From Chloroherpeton thalassium ATCC 35110 (GTDB lineage: Bacteria > Bacteroidota > Chlorobiia > Chlorobiales > Chloroherpetonaceae): a stretch of DNA of 64,000 nt. The notes under the pieces are model-generated. The model searched no databases, was not told the DNA's origin, and saw nothing but the letters and a program-made list of their open reading frames with translations. Made by a program: the position numbers and the translations under genes. Numbering within the stretch: position 1 is the stretch's first letter; each line of letters begins with the position of its first letter. The DNA is taken from the NCBI RefSeq assembly GCF_000020525.1, contig NC_011026.1, forward strand, positions 1,284,001 through 1,348,000. The letters are read 5' to 3'. This document shows positions 38,521-47,094 of this stretch, piece after piece.

Positions 38521-39036
38521 TTAATGTGCGCTTTCATGCTGGTCATTGGCGCTTTCGTTATGATCGCCAGTCTGATTCGTGTCTGTTTGCGGCATGTGTC
38601 GGATTTCAGTGTGTCGGATCTGCCCGCCCAAATTGCCCACTTTGCTAAAAGCGCCAAAGGTAATTAGCGTAATCAAAAGCGTCGTAATAGAGAGCGCATA
38701 AGCCAGGTTATTTTTTTTGAGCAAAGTTATAAAGCTGGCCAGCGAAAGTCCTCCCATCAAAGCGCTCAGCCAAAGGGTTTTTTCTGCCAGTTCTTTGTGC
38801 TCTTTAATAATTTGGCGATCGAGCTCCCCAACAAAAGGCGCAAAAGCATCAGCCGCGCCTGATCCCGAAATAAGCACAGGAACGGTTGCTAAAGCGATCA
38901 GAATAATCAATACAAACGAAGCCTGCTTAATAGCGTCTTGTTTTGAAAATATGCCATAAGCTAAAAATGCTGATCCGATGAGTGTTCCAAAAATTGGAAA
39001 GTGGGTTATCATTAAATGAATATGTGTTAAATCCAT
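38521..39036 (-). CDS. DUF2231-like membrane protein with His-rich tail
   Basis: 171 residues with four membrane segments (for example FPIFGTLIGSAFLAYGIF and ASFVLIILIALATVPVLISG). The N-terminal HIHLMITHFPI and the late LGGQIRHTEIRHM are reminiscent of the DUF2231 family, in which conserved histidines suggest haem or metal binding. The C-terminal 25 residues are hydrophilic with His, Asp and Asn. Function unknown; family assignment is by pattern memory. Confidence 0.7.
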   Translation of the reverse strand: MDLTHIHLMITHFPIFGTLIGSAFLAYGIFSKQDAIKQASFVLIILIALATVPVLISGSGAADAFAPFVGELDRQIIKEHKELAEKTLWLSALMGGLSLASFITLLKKNNLAYALSITTLLITLITFGAFSKVGNLGGQIRHTEIRHMPQTDTNQTGDHNESANDQHESAH

Positions 39037-39081
39037 AGTTGTTAAAAATTGGGTTAGAAAAATACTCAGTAATTGAATCGG

Positions 39082-39393
39082 TCAATCAGGGATTGCCAAG
39101 TGCGGTGGCGGTGCGCGAAATCTGAAAGATATTTTCTGAAGCGTCGTTACGAAGTCAATTTCAATGATAGAAAACAGCTCTATTGCTTGAGATGAATAAC
39201 GAAGGGTTTGCATGAAATGTATTTCTGCGTCTTGAAGTGTATTTGGGTGGGGCGGATTAAAAAATGCTGTGGTTTGCTGATGGCTAATATGGTGGACGGC
39301 GTTAGCCATTTCACCATAATCGAGCCGATACATGATGGAATGGAGATACATTATTACAACCACTTCTATCAGGAAGAGCAGGTATATGATCAT
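39082..39393 (-). CDS. hypothetical protein, possible
   Basis: A 103-residue open frame, starting at ATG 39393, placed 45 bases upstream of the DUF2231-like gene on the same strand. The N-terminus is hydrophobic (IIYLLFLIEVVVIMYL) and could be a membrane anchor. The rest has several His (NAVHHISHQQ) and ends with FRFRAPPPHLAIPD. No family recognised and no Shine-Dalgarno sequence. It may be real because the region is otherwise empty and the orientation fits, but evidence is thin. Confidence 0.4.
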   Translation of the reverse strand: MIIYLLFLIEVVVIMYLHSIMYRLDYGEMANAVHHISHQQTTAFFNPPHPNTLQDAEIHFMQTLRYSSQAIELFSIIEIDFVTTLQKISFRFRAPPPHLAIPD

Positions 39394-39783
39394 GTGTCGT
39401 TTTGATTATGAGCCCAAATTTTAATAGAAAATCCATTGTTTTGAAGCCAAATAAACAACTGAAATGATTCCCTTACATTGTCGCTAAATAAATTAAATCA
39501 TGAACATAGTTTTTCTATATGACAATATGTTGACAGTAATTTAATGTTGTAACACAAAATTAACAACAATAAAATTACTTTTAAAGTATTAGTAATGTTG
39601 AATTATATAATTTAATATGGCAACTGTTTTTTGTATTGCCTATGAAGGTGATAAAGCCATCATCAAAAAACACATCTGCGGCGCGACCTCATAGATTGCC
39701 ACAAATTTCCCCTGCTGCATTCCGTTTGAAAATCCGTATTATGCTTGATTTCGTGTTGTGAATTTCTCTTGCTTGCAAGCCTT
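39394..39783. other. AT-rich intergenic region before the helicase gene
   Basis: 390 bases. The part 39480-39640 is strongly AT-rich with several TTAAT/ATTAA tracts; GTTGT/ACAAC at about 39545-39566 is a weak inverted repeat. No gene, tRNA or convincing promoter was found. Confidence 0.6.
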
Positions 39784-41886
39784 ATGAATACCAGAAAGTT
39801 TGTCCTTTACGACGATTCGGATGACGGCGGGAAGGACTCGCCCGCGCACGGCGCTTCTCTTGAAAAATATCAATCGGAATTAAATTCCGCGCAGTTCGAG
39901 GCCGTGACGACCACCGACGGCGCGTTGCTGGTCGTGGCCGGAGCGGGGACGGGGAAAACGAAAACTTTGACTTATCGCGTCGGTTATTTGATTGAATCCG
40001 GTGTGCCGGCGTCGGATATTTTGCTGCTTACTTTCACGCGCCGCGCTGCTCAGGAAATGCTTGCTCGCGCCGCCGCGATTTGCGATTCGCGTTGCAGCCA
40101 AATTCAAGGCGGCACATTCCACGCTTTCGCGCATAAATTGCTTCGCTTGCACGCCTCGCAAATCGGCCTTGCCGAAAATTTTACCGTGCTTGACCAAGCC
40201 GACGCCGAAGAAACGCTGGACATCGTTCGCACCGCGCTCGGGTTTAACAAAAAAGAAAAACGCTTTCCGAAAAAACGCACACTTGCGACCGTTATCAGCA
40301 CTTCAAGAAATAAGCAACTCCCGATTGAATTGGTCGTGGAGGCGCAATACCCGCATTTTCTTTCGTTCGCCGAAGAGATTGAATTTCTTGCGAAAAAATA
40401 TCGCGAATACAAACGCGCCAACGCCTTGCTCGATTTTGACGATTTGCTTACCGAGCTTCGCGACCTTTTCCTGAATTTTCCCGAATTGGGACATCAAATT
40501 TCCTCGTCCTTGCGCTATGTCATGGTGGATGAATATCAGGATACGAACTTGGTGCAGGCCGAACTCGTCGCGCATTTTTCCGCCGTGCATAAAAATGTGA
40601 TGGCCGTCGGCGACGACGCGCAATCGATTTATGCGTTTCGCGGCGCGAATTATCGCAATATTTTGGACTTTCCGAATCAATTTCCCGAATGCAAATTGAT
40701 TAAGCTCGAGGAAAATTATCGCAGCACGCCCGAGATTTTGAGCCTTACAAATTTTGTCATCAATCGCGCAAAGGAAAAATTTACCAAAACGCTGTTTTCG
40801 CGCAAGCCCGAAGGTGAACTGCCTGCCATTGTGTCCGCGCCGGACGAGCGATTCCAGACGCGCTTCATTGCGCAGCGGATTTTGGAACTTCGCGAAGAGG
40901 GCGTGCCGCTTCGTGAAATCGCGGTTCTCATGCGCAACGGTCGCGACTCTTACGCGCTCGAGCTTGAACTTCGCAAGCGAAATATTCCATTCGTCAAATT
41001 CGGCGGCCAAAAGGTGGTGGAAGCCGCGCACATCAAGGATTTTCTGGCTTATCTAAAACTCATTTACAACCCGCGCGATGTCATCAGTTGGAATCGCGTG
41101 TTGCAGCTTTTGGAGGGCGTCGGCCCGAAAACCGCCAAGCAGGTGATTGAATGGGTGAAGGACTCGGGTTCGCCGTATGAAATCGGCGGGGTGAAAATGT
41201 CGGCGAAATATGCGGCGTCGCTGAAAAATTTGGGCGATTTGCTCGGCTCGCTCTCGTCCGGCAAAAAATCGCTCGGCGAAACCGCCGCCGCCGTGATGAA
41301 TTATTATCTGCCGCTCATGCACGAAAAATATTACGAGGATTTTCCCAAGCGCGAAAAGGATTTGGAGAATTTCCTAAACATCATCGCCAACTATCAAAAT
41401 CTTGAAACGCTGCTGGCCGAACTGGCGCTCGACCCGATCGAACTCACCGCCATCGAAACCGAACCGGCCAAGCCCGACGAGCAGCCGATGACGCTTTCCA
41501 CCATTCATTCGGCGAAAGGTTTGGAGTGGCGAACGGTTTTTCTCATCAACATGCTGGACGGCGTGTTGCCCTCAAAATACGCGGTGGACGACGCGGCGTC
41601 GCTGGACGAAGAACTTCGCCTGCTCTATGTCGCCATGACGCGGGCGAAAAGTTTGCTTTATGTTTGCTATCCGATTGTTTGCACGCAGCGCGGCTTTGAA
41701 GATTACATGTCGAACCCGTCGCGCTTTTTGCAAAAATTGCCGGACGCGCTTTACGAGCGAATTTTGCTGGTTCAAGAAAAGCGCAAAAGCCCGCCGCAGC
41801 TTTCCGGAAAAGCAAAACCGCAGCTTCAGAAAAAAGCATCGGGCGGGAAAAATGAAAATTTTAATGACGATAATTTGCCGTTTTAA
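39784..41886 (+). CDS. UvrD/PcrA-type superfamily 1 DNA helicase
   Basis: 700 residues from ATG 39784; a TTG at 39745 would add 13 unlikely residues. Helicase motifs are in order: LNSAQFEAV (Q motif), VVAGAGTGKTKTLTYRV (I), LLLTFTRRAAQEML (Ia), MVDEYQDTNLVQ (II), GDDAQSIYAFRGANYRN (III), LEENYRST (IV), LSTIHSAKGLEW (V) and LLYVAMTRAK (VI). It is shorter than E. coli UvrD in the C-terminal region. The protein ends in NENFNDDNLPF, almost identical to the acidic tip of this organism's SSB (DDLPF). Likely role is 3'-5' unwinding in repair or replication restart. It stands alone. Confidence 0.93.
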   Translation: MNTRKFVLYDDSDDGGKDSPAHGASLEKYQSELNSAQFEAVTTTDGALLVVAGAGTGKTKTLTYRVGYLIESGVPASDILLLTFTRRAAQEMLARAAAICDSRCSQIQGGTFHAFAHKLLRLHASQIGLAENFTVLDQADAEETLDIVRTALGFNKKEKRFPKKRTLATVISTSRNKQLPIELVVEAQYPHFLSFAEEIEFLAKKYREYKRANALLDFDDLLTELRDLFLNFPELGHQISSSLRYVMVDEYQDTNLVQAELVAHFSAVHKNVMAVGDDAQSIYAFRGANYRNILDFPNQFPECKLIKLEENYRSTPEILSLTNFVINRAKEKFTKTLFSRKPEGELPAIVSAPDERFQTRFIAQRILELREEGVPLREIAVLMRNGRDSYALELELRKRNIPFVKFGGQKVVEAAHIKDFLAYLKLIYNPRDVISWNRVLQLLEGVGPKTAKQVIEWVKDSGSPYEIGGVKMSAKYAASLKNLGDLLGSLSSGKKSLGETAAAVMNYYLPLMHEKYYEDFPKREKDLENFLNIIANYQNLETLLAELALDPIELTAIETEPAKPDEQPMTLSTIHSAKGLEWRTVFLINMLDGVLPSKYAVDDAASLDEELRLLYVAMTRAKSLLYVCYPIVCTQRGFEDYMSNPSRFLQKLPDALYERILLVQEKRKSPPQLSGKAKPQLQKKASGGKNENFNDDNLPF

Positions 41887-41943
41887 CTTTTGATTTATAG
41901 CTTATCTCTTTGTGGGTTTGCGGTTAGGCATGTAAATAATTAT

Positions 41944-42246
41944 GTCATGCCGAACGGCGTGACACATTCGCTCATGAGCCGAATGGATTCTTCGCCAAGA
42001 GGCTCAGAATGACAGAATTTTTTGTCAATGACTGTGAAGAAGAAGGCTTCAGAGTTGTCATGCCGAACGGCGTGACACATTCGCTCATGAGCCGAATGGA
42101 TTCTTCGCCAAGAGGCTCAGAATGACAGAATTTTTTGTCAATGACTGTGAAGAAGAAGGCTTCAGAGTTGTCATGCTGAACGGAGTGAAGCATCCATTCG
42201 TCCGGTTCACTCAGGATTCTTCGGCTAAGAAGGCTCAGAATGGCAG
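41944..42246 (+). repeat. 113-bp tandem repeat of a palindromic dispersed element
   Basis: Two identical 113-bp units, 41944-42056 and 42057-42169, are followed by a diverged third copy from 42170 to about 42246. Each unit begins GTCATGCCGAACGGCGTGAC and contains GGATTCTTCGCCAAGAGGCT before CAGAATGACA, so it is itself an imperfect palindrome (GTCAT ... ATGAC). Perfect identity of the first two copies implies recent duplication or gene conversion. The units are contiguous with no spacers. Confidence 0.9.
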
Positions 42247-42267
42247 AGGGTTTGCCTGAATGGCAAT

Positions 42268-42299
42268 CCCGAGCGTTGAGCGGAGCCGAAACGCTCGGG
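42268..42299. repeat. palindromic hairpin element
   Basis: CCCGAGCGTT at 42268-42277 and AACGCTCGGG at 42290-42299 are perfect 10-bp complements around the loop GAGCGGAGCCGA. There is no T tract, so it is more likely part of the dispersed repeat than a terminator. Confidence 0.75.
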
Positions 42300-42320
42300 T
42301 TCTGTGGCCTTCGTCTCCGC

Positions 42321-42364
42321 TCAGTGCGACACAGGAAAGCTGTCAGTGCGACACAGGAAAGTTG
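42321..42364 (+). repeat. 22-bp tandem repeat
   Basis: TCAGTGCGACACAGGAAAGC plus TG is repeated twice, at 42321-42342 and 42343-42364, with one mismatch. It continues the repeat cluster upstream of pyrE. Confidence 0.8.
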
Positions 42365-42464
42365 TCATTCACAAATTGATTTTTTTTCCAAAACGGAAAA
42401 ATGATTTACTCAAAGACAGGCACGGGTTTTAAATCGGATTTTTTTAACTGAACACTAATTGGCA

Positions 42465-43061
42465 ATGGCCATATCATCAGAAGAGCTTTTAGCAATATTC
42501 AAATCGACGGAAGCCCTGCTTGATGGGCATTTTTTACTGACTTCGGGCAAGCATAGCCCGAACTATTTTCAATGCGCCAAAGTGCTGCAATATCCCGAGC
42601 ATTTGCAACGGCTTTGCGGCGAATTAGCGAATTTTTTTAGAGATAAAAAAGTGGATGCGGTGATTTCGCCCGCGCTTGGTGGCGTCGTTGTCGGTACGGA
42701 AGTCGGGCGTCAGCTTGGCGTGCGCACACTTTTTGCCGAACGAAAAGATGGCGAAATGACCTTGCGTCGTGGATTTGAAATTCGCCCGGGCGAACGGTTT
42801 TTGGTTGTGGAAGATGTGATTACCACAGGCGGTTCAATCAAAGAGGTGATCGCCCTTTTAACAGAAGCCGGCGCTGAAGTGGCCGGTGCGGGAAGCATTG
42901 TGGATAGAAGCAATGGAAAAGCGAAAATTGCCGATGTGCAATTTTCCTTGCTGCAAATGGAAGTCGTGATGTATGAGCCGGACGATTGTCCGCTTTGCAA
43001 ACAGGGCTTGCCGCTTGTCAAACCAGGCAGCCGCACGGGAACGTCGCCAAAGGCTTCTTAA
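42465..43061 (+). CDS. pyrE: orotate phosphoribosyltransferase
   Basis: 198 residues from ATG 42465; a TTG two codons earlier is possible. Makes orotidine 5'-phosphate from orotate and PRPP in pyrimidine synthesis. The PRPP-binding motif is [17 protein letters not shown], and [20 protein letters not shown] and [12 protein letters not shown] are typical. The C-terminal [16 protein letters not shown] is frequent in this longer PyrE type. It heads the pyrE-tyrA-nadK cluster. Confidence 0.96.
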   Translation: MAISSEELLAIFKSTEALLDGHFLLTSGKHSPNYFQCAKVLQYPEHLQRLCGELANFFRDKKVDAVISPALGGVVVGTEVGRQLGVRTLFAERKDGEMTLRRGFEIRPGERFLVVEDVITTGGSIKEVIALLTEAGAEVAGAGSIVDRSNGKAKIADVQFSLLQMEVVMYEPDDCPLCKQGLPLVKPGSRTGTSPKAS

Positions 43062-43078
43062 AAGCTGGGATTTTAAAA

Positions 43079-43945
43079 ATGACAAAGGAACAGATAAAAA
43101 GTATTTCCATTATTGGGTTGGGATTGATTGGCACTTCGCTCGCGCGGGCCTGGCAAGCTGCGTTTGAGGCCGAAGGGCGCAAGCTGTTTATTTCGGGATA
43201 CGACAACAACTTTGCCAACAAGGACAAAAAGGAAATTTTAAATTACGGGCTAAATCGTTTCGAGTCCGATTTTCAATACCTTTGCGCAGTGGATTTGGTG
43301 GTGCTTGCTGCGCCGGTTCAGGAAAACATCAAAACGCTGCGAAAAATCAAACGCTTTTTGAAGCCAAAAACACTCGTGGTGGATGCCTCAAGCACCAAGC
43401 AGGCGATTATGGATGTCGCCAAAGAACTTGATGTTCGCTTTGTGGGAATGCACCCAATTGCGGGAAGCGAGTTGCGTGGTTATCAAAACAGCAATCCTGA
43501 TTTATTTCGCGGCAAGCCGGTTGCAATTTGCGCCGATGAGAAACTGCTCAAGCAAGCAAAAGTAAAGGATTTTCAAGCGCTGATGGAACTCATTGGCGCC
43601 GAGCCATTTGTGGTGGATGCGGCCTCGCACGACAAGATTTTTGCCAAAATCAGCCATTTGCCGCAGCTGCTTTCCACGGCGATCGTCAATTATTGTGCCG
43701 AAGATTTGGACAAGGCGGGCACAGGCCTTCAGGACATGGCGCGTTTATCGGGTAGCGCATGGCTCGTTTGGCAAGACATTTTCGCGACCAACCAAACAGA
43801 AATTGCCGATGTTTTGGCGGCGTTTTCCCAAAAGCTTCAATCCCTTTCCAATGACATTCGCGCCGGGAATTATGAAGCTATTGAGCAGGAATTTCAATCT
43901 GGAAATGAGAATTACCAAAAGCTACAAAAGCGCACACAGCAATGA
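43079..43945 (+). CDS. tyrA: prephenate dehydrogenase
   Basis: 288 residues from ATG 43079, 17 bases after pyrE. Oxidative decarboxylation of prephenate (or arogenate) on the tyrosine route. The Rossmann motif is ISIIGLGLIGTSLARAW, and the catalytic region is VGMHPIAGSELRG, with VVDASSTKQAIMDVA before it. No chorismate mutase or ACT domain is attached. Use of prephenate versus arogenate cannot be decided from sequence. Its stop overlaps the start of nadK (ATGA). Confidence 0.94.
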   Translation: MTKEQIKSISIIGLGLIGTSLARAWQAAFEAEGRKLFISGYDNNFANKDKKEILNYGLNRFESDFQYLCAVDLVVLAAPVQENIKTLRKIKRFLKPKTLVVDASSTKQAIMDVAKELDVRFVGMHPIAGSELRGYQNSNPDLFRGKPVAICADEKLLKQAKVKDFQALMELIGAEPFVVDAASHDKIFAKISHLPQLLSTAIVNYCAEDLDKAGTGLQDMARLSGSAWLVWQDIFATNQTEIADVLAAFSQKLQSLSNDIRAGNYEAIEQEFQSGNENYQKLQKRTQQ

Positions 43946-44793
43946 AGTTTGGCATCGTTGTAAATACAAATAGGCCGCGAGCCATTGCGGCAGGAAAAGA
44001 GTTGATTAGCTGGATGCGCAAAGAGCAGATCGATTTTGTGCTGGATGCAAATTCCGCTGAAAATTTAAAAGAATCGCCTTCCGTTGAAATGGAAAATATG
44101 CACGAGCAAGCTGATTTTTTTGTCTCGCTTGGCGGCGACGGAACACTGCTCGGTGTTTCGCATTTTTCCAACACCAAACCCATTATCGGCATCAATTTGG
44201 GGCGGCTGGGTTTTTTGGCCGAGTTTTGCGAGCATGAAATGTATGATGTCATTAAGCGCGTGCTTCAAAACAATTTTATGCTGGAAAACCGCACGCAGCT
44301 TGAGGTGTCGGTGTCTGGAAAAGGTCAGGTGCGTAATTTCACGGGGTTAAACGATGTGGTCATTGAAAAAGGCACGTATCCAGGCGTTCCGGTGATTTCG
44401 GTCAGTATCGATAATAACTTGGTGAGTGAATACCGCGCCGACGGCGTGATTATCGCGACATCAACCGGTTCAACCGGTTATTCGCTTTCCGCCGGCGGAC
44501 CAATTATTATTCCGAAATCGAAAGTCTTTGTTGTCACGCCGGTTTGTCCGCATATGCTGACTGTGCGCCCGATGGTTATTTGCGACGACAAGGAAATTGA
44601 AGTCCGCGTCGAAACCCCCGGCGATCGATTTGTGTTGAATTGCGACGGGATGCTCATCCAAAACATTTCCCCAAGTCATCAAATTCGCGTTCGCAAGGCG
44701 AAAAATACGGTGAACTTAATCGCCAACGAGCGGCGCAACTACTACAATGTGCTGCGTCAAAAATTCCATTGGGGCAAAGAGCAAGAGTCTTAA
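43942..44793 (+). CDS. nadK: NAD kinase
   Basis: 283 residues. Phosphorylates NAD to NADP. SLGGDGTLLGVS (D66) and the second signature TGSTGYSLSAGGPI are intact, with the conserved GINLGRLGFLAEF. The start overlaps tyrA by four bases, so the two are translationally coupled. Confidence 0.96.
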   Translation: MKFGIVVNTNRPRAIAAGKELISWMRKEQIDFVLDANSAENLKESPSVEMENMHEQADFFVSLGGDGTLLGVSHFSNTKPIIGINLGRLGFLAEFCEHEMYDVIKRVLQNNFMLENRTQLEVSVSGKGQVRNFTGLNDVVIEKGTYPGVPVISVSIDNNLVSEYRADGVIIATSTGSTGYSLSAGGPIIIPKSKVFVVTPVCPHMLTVRPMVICDDKEIEVRVETPGDRFVLNCDGMLIQNISPSHQIRVRKAKNTVNLIANERRNYYNVLRQKFHWGKEQES

Positions 44794-45054
44794 TTTGAAT
44801 TTTCACCCCTATAGTTTATTATTACACACGGGCAACACCCTAACTGTTCAGCCTGATGGCGTTTTACCGTAGTTTCTATTTCCCTGTTCTGTAAGGAAAA
44901 TTCCAGATATATTCTGTTTATCAAAAACACTCATGCTAAATCAGAGCGTTTTTAATTCGGGGGTATCCTCGCGGAGAAAGTATCAAGGAATGCAAATTAC
45001 TAAGTTCCAAATAAAATGCGAACAACAAGTTTTTATAACTAAAAGGCGACTACC

Positions 45055-45750
45055 ATGTTTGGGATAGGAAATTTGGTATGTATTGCGTGCTCTCATCAGG
45101 ATAAAGGAGTCAAAAATCCTAAGCCTGAGTTTCTTTATTCAGATTTAAGAGAAAAATGGAAGTATGAGCATGAATTGATCAATCATCGTATAACATGGCT
45201 ATTAAATACACAAGCTTTTTTTTTGGCTGCATACGGTTTATTAGCCAAACTCAATTATGATATAAAAGCTCATGATGTCTCTAAAGTAACAAAAATATCT
45301 ATGGGGGAGCAGCTTGTATGTAAAATAGAGACCTTGCCAAGTGGTCATAACGACAAATTGGTTGATTATTTAATCACTCCGATATCTATAGCTGAATTTT
45401 TAATTCCCATATTCTCCTGTTTTGTTGTTTTGATCCTTTGGAGTGGTATAAATGCAGCTCAAGGAGCAATGCTAGAAATAAAAAACAAGTTTAACGCCTA
45501 TCAAAAAAAACACACATTGTGGCGTGATATTCGAGTCGATATTGCTGATAAGTATACAAAAAAAGGTGTTGAAACTTCTTTATTTTTACCAATACTTCTA
45601 TTGATAATGTGGGGGTTTTTATTTCTCGTTGAATTAATCAGAGTTTATGATGTGTATTCAGGTATCTATATTAGCATTAGGATTCTCTTGATATTTATAT
45701 CATGGTTATTGAACGAACAATTGTCTACAACAAACCCCTCTTTACCATGA
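45055..45750 (+). CDS. AT-rich membrane protein of unknown function
   Basis: 231 residues with four likely membrane segments: WLLNTQAFFLAAYGLLAKL, IAEFLIPIFSCFVVLILW, LFLPILLLIMWGFLFLVEL and ISIRILLIFISWLL. The first segment is preceded by LREKWKYEHELINHRIT, a charged pattern I associate loosely with accessory membrane proteins of the SLATT/RipA kind, without certainty. A cytosolic stretch of about 45 residues separates helices 2 and 3. The gene is clearly more AT-rich than nadK and acuI on either side, suggesting acquisition. A possible weak hairpin (ATACCA/TGGTAT, 45764-45778) follows. Confidence 0.7.
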   Translation: MFGIGNLVCIACSHQDKGVKNPKPEFLYSDLREKWKYEHELINHRITWLLNTQAFFLAAYGLLAKLNYDIKAHDVSKVTKISMGEQLVCKIETLPSGHNDKLVDYLITPISIAEFLIPIFSCFVVLILWSGINAAQGAMLEIKNKFNAYQKKHTLWRDIRVDIADKYTKKGVETSLFLPILLLIMWGFLFLVELIRVYDVYSGIYISIRILLIFISWLLNEQLSTTNPSLP

Positions 45751-45803
45751 GCCATCCTTTGCCATACCACTTTGGTATTTAGTGCATCTCAGCTAATCTA
45801 CAC

Positions 45804-46805
45804 TCAAGCGATTTTCACCAAAACCCGCCCTCTGATTTTCGCTTGCAAGATTAAATCAATCTGCTCGCTCAGCTCGTCAAGCGTAATTTCCGTCACCATT
45901 TTTTCAAGCTGAGGGAACTGCCAATCTTTCGCAAGCTTCTGCCACATTTTTTCACGAAGCGCCAGCGGCGTGCTTGCCGCATCGATGCCTTGCAACCGAA
46001 CGCCTCGCAAAATAAATGGATAAACCGTAAGGGAAATATTTGGTGAAGCGACATTTCCACAGCAAGTGACCGTGCCGGTTTGTTTGGTTGAGCGAATTGT
46101 CGTGGTTAAAACCTCGCCACCGACCGTGTCAATTGCACCCGCCCAAAGTCCTTTCAACAATGGCCTTTTTGAACTATCCGTAACTTCCGAACGATCCAAA
46201 ATTCGGCTTGCCCCGAGTGATTTTAAAAACTCATGCTCGCTTGCCTTTCCCGTAGCCGCCACGACCGAGTAGCCTTCTTTTGCCAAAATGGCGACCGCAA
46301 GGCTGCCAACGCCGCCCGTCGCGCCGGTAACCAAAATTTCTCCGTCTTTCGGTTTGAGTCCGGCCTCTTGCAGCCGATAAACCGAGATCGCCGCCGTTAA
46401 ACCAGCTGTGCCGAACGACATGCACGCTTTCATGGAAAGTTCTTTTGGAAGGCCGACCACCCAATCTGCGGGAACGCGAATGTACTCCGCAAAACCGCCG
46501 GAAGTATTCATGCCGAGATCGTAGCCTGTGGCAATCACGGCATCTCCGGGCTGAAAATTTCCCTTTGTGCAAGTTTCGACTGTTCCAACAGCATCGACGC
46601 CTGGCGTGTGAGGATAGGATTTTGTGACGCCTTTATTGCCCGTTGCAGAAAGCGCGTCTTTGTAATTGAGTGAAGAGTAATGCACTTTTATCAGCACTTC
46701 GCCTTCGGGAAGCGCATCTATTGTTTTCTCGCCGATGCTTCGTTGAAATTCACCTTTCGGCGATTCTTCAACAATCATGGCTTTAAATGATTTTTTCATG
46801 CTCAT
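45804..46805 (-). CDS. acuI: AcuI/YhdH-type zinc-free alcohol dehydrogenase family reductase
   Basis: 333 residues of the medium-chain reductase family. Start MSMKKSFKAMIVEE; the nucleotide-binding motif is VTGATGGVGSLAVAILAK, and the GroES-like part contains YSSLNYKDALSATGNKGVTK and HTPGVDAVGTVE. There are no catalytic zinc cysteines. The family includes acrylyl-CoA reductase (NADPH) and YhdH quinone oxidoreductase; the assignment follows length and N-terminal pattern. A GGA-containing site precedes the ATG at a wide spacing. It stands alone. Confidence 0.85.
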   Translation of the reverse strand: MSMKKSFKAMIVEESPKGEFQRSIGEKTIDALPEGEVLIKVHYSSLNYKDALSATGNKGVTKSYPHTPGVDAVGTVETCTKGNFQPGDAVIATGYDLGMNTSGGFAEYIRVPADWVVGLPKELSMKACMSFGTAGLTAAISVYRLQEAGLKPKDGEILVTGATGGVGSLAVAILAKEGYSVVAATGKASEHEFLKSLGASRILDRSEVTDSSKRPLLKGLWAGAIDTVGGEVLTTTIRSTKQTGTVTCCGNVASPNISLTVYPFILRGVRLQGIDAASTPLALREKMWQKLAKDWQFPQLEKMVTEITLDELSEQIDLILQAKIRGRVLVKIA

Positions 46806-46953
46806 TGCGATGTCCTTTCTTTGCGTTTGCTGGTAAGTTTCGATGAGGCGCTATTTTTTTTCTGTGTTGTATGAGAAGCTAAAGTTTCTCAAACCAAATA
46901 TGCACGTGGATAACGAAAGCCAAATTTCCAATGCAAGAACTTAATATAAAATC

Positions 46954-47064
46954 TTACAATCTGTTCATGGCCGCTTCAAATATTATTTCATTGTAATGAA
47001 GCGGTTCGGGCGAAGTGCTTAGAACTTTGTCAATTGCTTGTCTCCAAGTTAGTCCATTTGCCAT
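46954..47064 (-). pseudogene. N-terminal remnant of a HARE-HTH domain protein
   Basis: A 36-codon frame, MANGLTWRQAIDKVLSTSPE continuing PLHYNEIIFEAAMNRL, then TAA. The pattern of a conserved W, AI..VL, and PLHY.EI is that of the winged-helix HARE-HTH domain found at the N-terminus of restriction endonucleases and chromatin proteins. The remaining domain and any effector are missing; reading past the stop gives no recognisable continuation. It is probably a truncated gene, although a standalone microprotein cannot be excluded. Confidence 0.6.
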
Positions 47065-47094
47065 AAATTGTTTTTCTGTATAATGTTATAGCGG

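Larger units (their letters stand above)
41887..42464. other. repeat-rich intergenic region between helicase and pyrE
   Basis: 578 bases without a gene. It holds the 113-bp tandem repeat, a palindromic hairpin and a 22-bp tandem repeat (listed separately). No promoter for pyrE was recognised in the last 100 bases. Confidence 0.75.

Noticed and set aside
40303-41031. Minus-strand frame of 242 codons opposite the helicase gene
   Set aside because: Lies inside helicase motifs II-IV on the other strand; shadow frame.
41944-42246. CRISPR array
   Set aside because: The 113-bp units are contiguous with no variable spacers and no cas gene is nearby; it is a tandem repeat.
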